DNA of 24,866 nucleotides. Origin: a virus. A program made the position numbers and the translations under genes. Location of the stretch: IMG/VR virus record IMGVR_UViG_3300034980_000473, positions 1-24,866 of that record, one strand, 5' to 3'. The first letter of the stretch is position 1. Each line of letters starts with the position of its first letter. Below are positions 22,538-24,866 of this stretch, in pieces. The notes beneath the pieces are model-generated. The model was not told the DNA's origin. It was given only the letters and a program-made list of their open reading frames with translations, and made no database searches.

Positions 22538-22817
22538 AATCTGGCATCATTCCTAGTTCTGCAAGGTGTACACACAAAACATACATTACTTCGCTTGGGG
22601 ATTCGCTAATCTTTCCGTCCTCTATCTCTACTTGATCGAATGGACACTTTTGGTGCATTGCTAGGGCAATATCGTGGGCTTTATAAAGGTAGTCCCTGTC
22701 TTTCGTATTGTTGTAGTTTCTAATATGTCCAATAAAATGAACAGAGTTACTTATTGTGTTTGGGTTATAATAAAAACTAACTAGGTCGGCAGGATCGATA
22801 TCTGTTGGTAATGACAT
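22530..22817 (-). CDS. Unknown 95-residue protein
   Basis: A small protein with no family recognised. It has a central helical region (DRDYLYKAHDIALAMHQKCP) and an acidic segment (VEIEDGKISES), then a helix VMYVLCVHLAELGMM. It lies between the tRNA-Glu gene and the glycosyltransferase, overlapping the latter by eight bases. The leader is A-rich with only a weak AAAG site, so it may be read from the tRNA transcript. Confidence 0.68.
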   Translation of the reverse strand: MSLPTDIDPADLVSFYYNPNTISNSVHFIGHIRNYNNTKDRDYLYKAHDIALAMHQKCPFDQVEIEDGKISESPSEVMYVLCVHLAELGMMPDYE

Positions 22818-22833
22818 TATTTTTCTTTATTTT

Positions 22834-22850
22834 GTTTATGTTTATGTTTA
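22834..22850. repeat. Short GTTTAT tandem repeat
   Basis: On the plus strand, GTTTAT-GTTTAT-GTTTA lies directly downstream of the tRNA 3' end. The minus-strand transcript reads AAACATAAACATAAAC. This is a simple AT-rich repeat of about three units, possibly an unstructured spacer between tRNA and the next ribosome binding site. Confidence 0.6.
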
Positions 22851-22854
22851 AATA

Positions 22855-22927
22855 TGACCCCAACGGGATTTGAACCCGTGTTGCTGGCGTGAAAAGCCAG
22901 AGTCCTAGGCCACTAGACGATGGGGCC
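22855..22927 (-). tRNA. tRNA-Glu (anticodon UUC)
   Basis: A 73-base tRNA on the minus strand. The acceptor GGCCCCA pairs with TGGGGTC, including one G-T pair, with discriminator A. The D arm contains TAGTGGCCTAGG. The anticodon stem CTGGC/GCCAG encloses TTTTCAC, giving anticodon TTC at 22891-22893. The T arm GTTCGAATC is standard. It resembles bacterial tRNA-Glu closely. CCA is not encoded, so the host must add it. It has its own promoter at 22946-22975. Phage tRNA-Glu genes may support Glu-rich phage proteins reading GAA. Confidence 0.96.
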
Positions 22928-22945
22928 TTGTGCGTTTATATAGAT

Positions 22946-22975
22946 ATTATATCGTAGCTAAACACAAACAAACAA
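22946..22975 (-). promoter_or_regulatory. Promoter of the tRNA-Glu gene
   Basis: TTGTTT (22970-22975), 18 bases, then TATAAT (22946-22951) on the minus strand, with the predicted start about 12 bases before the tRNA 5' end. No terminator separates the tRNA from the next genes, so this promoter may also serve the 22817 and glycosyltransferase genes. Confidence 0.65.
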
Positions 22976-22986
22976 GAAAAACTCAG

Positions 22987-23592
22987 CTAATCCAGAAAAA
23001 ACGGCTTTTTTAAAAGGTCTGGCCTCGGAGGAAAGGCGGGCTTCGGAAGGGGAACATACCCTAGGTCTTCAAGGGGTTTAGATTTTCCGTCGCTATAAAC
23101 ATAGAAGTCATCATAGTAGTCGAACACGTCTATACTCTCTTCGAACTGTTTATCTATTATAAACGCATATCTCCTAGAGGACTCGACAGACTCCCACATC
23201 ATCATAATGCTCTTCTTTTTTTGTTCCCAAATATCAATATCAATATTTTTAAAGTGATCTGAAATTATCCACTCCATCATTTCAAAGGCTCTCGGGGTCT
23301 CTATGGTTCTTTTTACTTTATGCCTAATCCTGTTTATTGAGTAATAAGAATAGTCACCGTCTTTCTTATGTGTGATTTTACACCTATCTAGGATTCTTCT
23401 GGACCTCTGATTCATTTCTTCGCCAACATGGTATGTAACCCTAGAGTCCTCGTCAACCGGATCAATCCCGGCAGTCCAGTCACGTTGCAGATCTCTCTGG
23501 ATTTGTGGGACGTTAACAATCTCAATCTTTAAAGTAAAATCTTCGCGTGTTTGTGTCTGCATCATGGAGGCAAGCAGTATTATTGTGTACAT
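22987..23592 (-). CDS. Unknown 201-residue protein
   Basis: No family is recognised. The first 13 residues are hydrophobic (MYTIILLASMMQT) but too short for a confident signal peptide. Residues 50-110 are basic (RRILDRCKITHKK, RIRHKVKR). The middle is helical (AFEMMEWIISDHFKN) and the C-terminal 60 are acidic then proline-rich (PLPKPAFPPRPDLLKKP). The start has GAGG about eight bases upstream and lies three bases from the upstream gene's stop. It is the last gene before the tRNA promoter. Confidence 0.7.
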   Translation of the reverse strand: MYTIILLASMMQTQTREDFTLKIEIVNVPQIQRDLQRDWTAGIDPVDEDSRVTYHVGEEMNQRSRRILDRCKITHKKDGDYSYYSINRIRHKVKRTIETPRAFEMMEWIISDHFKNIDIDIWEQKKKSIMMMWESVESSRRYAFIIDKQFEESIDVFDYYDDFYVYSDGKSKPLEDLGYVPLPKPAFPPRPDLLKKPFFLD

Positions 23593-23595
23593 AAA

Positions 23596-24150
23596 TCAAA
23601 CCTCGTTGTATAGTTTTTTCATATCCATGAATCTCCAACGGTTATGATCATCAACCTCATCGGCTGTATCAACATGCTTCAAGTAGGCGATCAAAGACTC
23701 CCAGTCGTCAAAATTAAACTGTGGAGGGTTTACTCCAGCCCACCAATGCGGAGTCTTCTCTCTACCGCCTTTTATTACCGTAAGAACAGGTTTCTTCTGG
23801 TATGCCGCAGCATGACAGGACTCCATATAGGACCCGCAGATGTGTGCCTCTGTGTCTAAAAAGAAGATTAGGAAGTGGGCTAGGTCAACAAACCTCATGT
23901 CTTCATTTACTACAGGTTTCATACACCCATGAAGCCCATCGAAATCCCCATCGGCGGCAAGCTTTTCTTTTTTTGTGCGAAAATTAAGATCTTCAGTAAG
24001 AACCCCTGGCTTATCGCATGGATCAATAACTCCGATATTCATATCGAATAAGATAGGCTTAATCATATCTCGCCATTCTGTGGCTTCCCCCCAGGCGACT
24101 CTATCCATTGGTCCACTACAGTAGCATATTGATTTATATAATCGATTCAT
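23596..24150 (-). CDS. Nucleoside 2-deoxyribosyltransferase-like protein
   Basis: A 184-residue Rossmann-like protein. SICYCSGPMDR (7-17) matches the family's GPM(D) loop, VIDPCDKP follows, and VDLAHFLIFFLD precedes the catalytic-type GSYMES with E110 in the place of the nucleophilic glutamate, then AAAYQKKPVLTVI. Family members exchange or hydrolyse bases on 2'-deoxynucleosides in salvage or nucleotide sanitation. Phage relatives may modify bases or act in anti-defence. The ATG shares one base with the upstream stop (TAATG), with GGAG upstream. The fold call is good, the substrate unknown. Confidence 0.8.
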   Translation of the reverse strand: MNRLYKSICYCSGPMDRVAWGEATEWRDMIKPILFDMNIGVIDPCDKPGVLTEDLNFRTKKEKLAADGDFDGLHGCMKPVVNEDMRFVDLAHFLIFFLDTEAHICGSYMESCHAAAYQKKPVLTVIKGGREKTPHWWAGVNPPQFNFDDWESLIAYLKHVDTADEVDDHNRWRFMDMKKLYNEV

Positions 24151-24569
24151 TAGCCTTTTACTCCATGAGTGTTACCAACCACAAACGCACTAGCTTTCAT
24201 CCAGTGACTGTTCAAAACAAGCTCAATACCATCACCGCGTCGAAGAGAAAACCCCGCGTGTTTACGATCCCAAAATATCTCGTATACAACACCATCCGAT
24301 TCAGCGATTGGTTCGGGAGCGTAACTTCGAGGACTATCAACGCTCCTTTGATTAGGAAACTTAACTAAATCCCCCTCGTAAATATCATTACCTTCATTAT
24401 CTATTAGTCCGGTAAATACTTGGACACCACCCATTCCGTCCAATGACGGGTCCGGTAGTTGCTCATACGAAGCGAAGAAGCTGGATAGGTTGAAGTAATG
24501 CTCCGACTTCGCAAAACGATTATTGATTAAGTATCGGTACTTAGGGTTAGTGTCTTTAGAGCAATTCAT
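24150..24569 (-). CDS. YopX-family protein
   Basis: A 139-residue protein with the YopX signature. FTGLIDNEGNDIYEGDLVKF (about 52-71) is followed by a strand pair GVVYEIFWDRKHAGFSLRR and the closing ASAFVVGNTHG. YopX proteins are small beta-barrel-like proteins common in Gram-positive and other phages, with unknown role. The N-terminal 45 residues are a separate, weakly structured region. AGGACACC precedes the ATG. The next gene starts at its stop (TAATG). Confidence 0.82.
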   Translation of the reverse strand: MNCSKDTNPKYRYLINNRFAKSEHYFNLSSFFASYEQLPDPSLDGMGGVQVFTGLIDNEGNDIYEGDLVKFPNQRSVDSPRSYAPEPIAESDGVVYEIFWDRKHAGFSLRRGDGIELVLNSHWMKASAFVVGNTHGVKG

Positions 24570-24578
24570 TATGGTGTC

Positions 24579-24824
24579 CTACTTATCTGGATGGATTCTC
24601 ATGTACTCTTCCATGATGTCCTCTGATGAATATATTTCCTCATTCGTAGAAATCTCAGTTGGTTCCCTATCCATAACGAACCCTCTTTCACTCACAACGA
24701 AACAAGGGGCTAACTCAAGGTCCTCATCAAAGGATAAGGCCAATGCCCTAACGCTAGCCTCAAAGGGTTCTCGCGCCATTAGAACTCGTTTGAGAGAGCC
24801 TGACTGAACATAGAACTTATTCAT
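24579..24824 (-). CDS. Unknown 81-residue conserved-type phage protein
   Basis: A small protein beginning MNKFYVQSGSLKRVLMAREP, with ALALSFDEDLELAPCFVVSERGFVMD in the middle and an acidic tail. The pattern resembles a small beta-alpha-beta phage protein seen in large dsDNA phages. I cannot name it. GGAG with an AAAAATA spacer precedes the ATG. The ATG overlaps the upstream partial gene's stop (ATGAATAA). Confidence 0.72.
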   Translation of the reverse strand: MNKFYVQSGSLKRVLMAREPFEASVRALALSFDEDLELAPCFVVSERGFVMDREPTEISTNEEIYSSEDIMEEYMRIHPDK

Positions 24825-24866
24825 TATTTTTCTCCGTCACTGTTTCTTCACCGGTTGACTCTGATC
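24817..24866 (-). CDS. C-terminal end of an upstream gene (partial)
   Basis: One of three frames entering from the right edge reads SESTGEETVTEKNNE then TAA, ending in an eight-base overlap with the next ATG, the same junction type as other genes here. The other two frames stop within 31 bases of the right edge. This is most likely the acidic end of a larger protein. Only 15 residues are visible, so no function can be given. Confidence 0.4.
   Translation of the reverse strand, partial: SESTGEETVTEKNNE

Noticed and set aside
1-24866. CRISPR array, insertion sequence, integrase or attachment site
   Set aside because: No regularly spaced repeats, transposase or integrase motifs, or flanking direct repeats were seen.

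Overview
This window looks like part of a tailed dsDNA phage genome (or a phage-derived contig), probably infecting a Gram-negative bacterium. Every credible gene lies on the minus strand. The genes are packed with 4-44 bp overlaps or very short gaps, have Shine-Dalgarno starts, and include a phage-type DNA replication, recombination and nucleotide set plus one tRNA. No capsid, portal, terminase or tail gene could be recognised, so phage type and host cannot be fixed. Host-like sigma-70 promoters and a B12-dependent ribonucleotide reductase suggest a bacterial host able to supply cobalamin.

Layout in transcription order, from the right edge leftwards. (1) 24866-22987: an early-type mix of a YopX-like protein, a nucleoside 2-deoxyribosyltransferase-like protein and unknowns. 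(2) 22927-20372: tRNA-Glu(UUC) with its own promoter, an unknown, a GT4-type glycosyltransferase and more unknowns. (3) 19662-19045: one Ala/Thr/Gly-rich protein with its own promoter candidate, a strong ribosome binding site and a terminator, so possibly an abundant virion protein. (4) 18978-15436: four consecutive membrane or secreted proteins (TM-coiled coil; TM-coiled coil-PAS; permuted papain-like hydrolase; secreted trypsin-like protease fused to thioredoxin). This is the most unusual region. (5) 15273-11054: nucleotide supply (dCMP deaminase, class II ribonucleotide reductase, dUTPase), then PhoH and a small unknown, closed by a clear terminator. (6) 10822-2299: replication and recombination (FmdB-like zinc ribbon, unknowns, RecA/UvsX, endonuclease, a possible UvsY-like mediator, DnaB helicase, primase, dNMP kinase, cupin, Cas4/RecB-like nuclease). 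(7) 2217-58: two very small membrane proteins and a DnaE polymerase cut short just after its third catalytic aspartate.

Two nearly identical promoters (TTGATT-N17-TATAAT, shared flanks) start units 6 and 7. A third site of the same design lies inside the loop of the terminator between units 4 and 5. The promoters and terminators divide the window into a replication regulon, a nucleotide operon and an envelope cassette. The observations most worth checking are the split dnaE, the envelope cassette with its protease-thioredoxin fusion, and the nested terminator/promoter.
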